A DNA stretch of 7,187 bases from positions 1 through 7,187 of the forward strand of contig JAUWDN010000048.1 of the NCBI GenBank assembly GCA_030608765.1, given 5' to 3'. Origin of the DNA: Promethearchaeota archaeon. Lineage in GTDB: Archaea > Asgardarchaeota > Lokiarchaeia > Sigynarchaeales > SOKP01. Numbering within the stretch: the stretch's first letter is position 1; each line of letters starts with the position of its first letter. Made by a program: the position numbers and the translations under genes. A model generated the notes under the pieces. It saw only the letters and a program-made list of their open reading frames with translations, was not told where the DNA came from and did not search any database. This document shows, piece by piece, positions 6,122 to 7,187 of the stretch.

Positions 6122-6262
6122 TTAAAAAAGAAAGAAAAATAAATGGTGGGTTTATAAGAGTACCTAAGTAAATTACTCTTATAAACAGCCCCAAATTAAG
6201 GTACTGCTCCTGCTTCACCAGGCATTTTATTCACCTTATATCTCAATTTAAAAGTTTTTAAT
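6122..6262 (-). ncRNA. Hairpin element B, putative small RNA or microgene
   Basis: Same order as element A on the minus strand: a TATA-like ATTAAAAAC (6254-6262), expected start near 6232, the conserved block with CAGTACCTTAATTTG (6193-6207 region), a perfect 13-bp hairpin (6150-6162 with 6174-6186, 11-nt loop) and a T-rich tail (TTTTTCTTTCTTTTTT) at about 6123-6138. The stem can be prolonged by G-C pairs past a small bulge. A 9-codon ORF (6225-6196, MPGEAGAVP) has a good AAGGTGA ribosome binding site 5 nt upstream. It lies downstream of the DUF885-like gene. Whether the RNA, the peptide or only the terminator is the selected part cannot be decided from two copies. Confidence 0.45.
6150..6186 (-). 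terminator. Hairpin plus T-rich tail, element B
   Basis: Perfect 13-bp inverted repeat GTTTATAAGAGTA/TACTCTTATAAAC with an 11-nt loop. On the minus strand it is followed by a T-rich tract at about 6123-6138. It may end transcription of element B and of the upstream DUF885-like gene. Confidence 0.55.
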
Positions 6263-6419
6263 CTATTCTTAGAAATTTGAATAAGAATCTGAATAACTTT
6301 TTTCTCTTACACACTTTAATCTCAAATAGGTTATTTAAACTTCAATAAAATTGAGCCAATTACCATTTTCAGAAAACTTTTTTGTAACCATTTAAATTAA
6401 AATGGCTATAGGTACTTAG

Positions 6420-7187
6420 TTAAATTAAATCTGATGGCAAAATTGGATTAACCAATAAATTTTGAAAGTCCTTTATTGAAGGAACATCTCCATAGGGCTG
6501 TAAAATATTGTTTCCAATGTGATACATAAAAGGGTTCTTTGAATATACGGGATTTGATATTCTTTCTATTCCGGTGATCAAATCTTCATCGCTAAAAATT
6601 TCAAGATTTTTTCCATATCTCATTAGTTCTTTCTCATCATACCTATCAACTAGTGCATGGTATGCAAAGTTATACCAAAAAAGAGGAATTTTAGCTTTCA
6701 CCATATTTTGTAGCTCCAACTCTTCAACAGACACTTCTTTTGATATATCTGAACAAAATTCATTTAACCCAATTTCAACTACTTCTTGATTTGAAAAGAG
6801 TATAGAAATTGCTTTATTGGCGATTCCCTCTGAAATTACTAATTTTGGCGAATGGAGAATTAAGATGGAATGCTCAAATTGGTTTAACTCGCGATAAAGT
6901 CTGTTTTCCTTTATCACAAACTCAGTATGATGTCCTGGATATGTTTCATGAGAGGAAGATGGTAAAATAGTAGTCCAATACATTTGGTAATTAGGATTAA
7001 TCTCAATCCGACTAACATATTTACCTAAATACCAATTATAGAAACTCCATTTTACTTTCTCTTTTGAACCATCATTTTTTACTACATCTATAATTATTCT
7101 TTCATTATCTGGTAAGAGATCAATGAATAATTCCTTAGTCCGTTTTCTTGTAATTTCTACTGCTTTTTTAAAGAAATTATAAACCTT
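6420..7187 (-). CDS. DUF885-like putative metallopeptidase, C-terminal part
   Basis: The frame is open from the window edge to the stop at 6420: 255 codons, so the N-terminus is missing. An internal ATG at 6983 is not the likely start, because 68 in-frame codons upstream read as protein (KVYNFFKKAVEITRKRT..., then YNWYLGKYVSRIEINPNYQ). The diagnostic motif is SSSHETYPGHH (77-87 of the visible part), equal to the HEAYPGHH signature of DUF885 proteins, a family regarded as zinc-dependent peptidase-like. A further 'SEGIANKAI' (119-127) is where the family has EGW-A-Y; here Trp is replaced by Ile. No signal peptide or membrane segment is seen in the visible part. A 58-bp piece is duplicated at 5072-5129. 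Identity as a DUF885-like protein is fairly sure; substrate and activity are unknown. Confidence 0.65.
   Translation of the reverse strand, partial: KVYNFFKKAVEITRKRTKELFIDLLPDNERIIIDVVKNDGSKEKVKWSFYNWYLGKYVSRIEINPNYQMYWTTILPSSSHETYPGHHTEFVIKENRLYRELNQFEHSILILHSPKLVISEGIANKAISILFSNQEVVEIGLNEFCSDISKEVSVEELELQNMVKAKIPLFWYNFAYHALVDRYDEKELMRYGKNLEIFSDEDLITGIERISNPVYSKNPFMYHIGNNILQPYGDVPSIKDFQNLLVNPILPSDLI
7062..7119. repeat. Direct repeat, right copy (inside the DUF885-like gene)
   Basis: Source copy of the 58-bp repeat. It encodes the LLPDNERIIIDVVKNDGSK region, about 35 codons before the HETYPGHH motif. The left copy is at 5072-5129. Confidence 0.8.

Larger units (their letters stand above)
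5850..6419. other. 570-bp gene-free stretch holding two related hairpin elements
   Basis: No protein gene of normal size is supported here. It holds the methyltransferase promoter (5883-5892), element A (about 5910-6047) and element B (about 6122-6262). The part 6263-6419 is plain AT-rich sequence in which I see only a short inverted repeat, CCATTT/AAATGG near 6389-6406, shortly after the stop of the DUF885-like gene. That could be part of its terminator but lacks a following T-run. Confidence 0.6.

Noticed and set aside
5910..6262. MITE or insertion-sequence pair
   Set aside because: The elements have an internal hairpin but no shared terminal inverted repeats at their outer ends, no target-site duplication that I can see, and no transposase nearby.
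5910..6262. CRISPR array
   Set aside because: Only two diverged copies about 213 bp apart, with long internal hairpins and no regular spacers.
6389..6406. Intrinsic terminator of the DUF885-like gene
   Set aside because: The CCATTT/AAATGG stem is only 6 bp and is followed on the minus strand by an A-run, not a T-run. The element B hairpin is a better end point.
6574..6789. Plus-strand ORF of 71 codons inside the DUF885-like gene
   Set aside because: Serine-rich shadow of the minus-strand coding frame, which is open to the window edge and carries the HETYPGHH motif.

Overview
The window is AT-rich and reads as archaeal, from an uncultivated lineage that I cannot place further (a Bathyarchaeia-like or Asgard-like genome would fit). 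The evidence is two archaeal/eukaryotic-type RNase P proteins (Pop5 and Rpp30), a DUF39-ferredoxin protein of a class best known from methanogens, TATA-box promoters about 26 bp upstream of likely transcript starts, at least one apparently leaderless gene, and T-rich terminators. No rRNA, tRNA, CRISPR array, transposase or phage gene was seen.

Left part (1-880, minus strand): the RNase P pair rnp3 (Rpp30) then rnp2 (Pop5, cut by the window edge). They overlap as TAATA instead of the usual TAATG, so Pop5 appears to start at an ATA codon behind a good GAGGTGAT ribosome binding site.

Centre (1006-5059, plus strand): three co-oriented genes, two of which have visible promoters of their own. They are a DUF39/COG1900 protein with a C-terminal ferredoxin domain (architecture of methanogenesis marker 16, related to enzymes that put sulfide onto an aldehyde), a full-length thiamine-diphosphate lyase/synthase of the 2-hydroxyacyl-CoA lyase/acetolactate synthase superfamily, and an NAD-type short-chain dehydrogenase. 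The dehydrogenase has no ATG/GTG/TTG before its nucleotide-binding glycine motif and probably starts at CTG. Together they suggest aldehyde-forming, aldehyde-thiolating and alcohol/carbonyl redox steps, possibly a coenzyme-M-like or other thiol-forming route. That pathway is inference.

Right part (5072-7187, minus strand): the C-terminal part of a DUF885-like putative metallopeptidase (HETYPGHH motif), a gene-free 570-bp stretch holding two related ~100-bp elements (conserved block, long hairpin and T-rich tail, each behind a TATA-like box), and a SAM-dependent methyltransferase. Just downstream of the methyltransferase stop lies a 58-bp piece that matches the DUF885-like gene at 54 of 58 bases, a clear scar of duplication or recombination. 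The twin hairpin elements are the best candidates for an undescribed small RNA or microprotein gene family.
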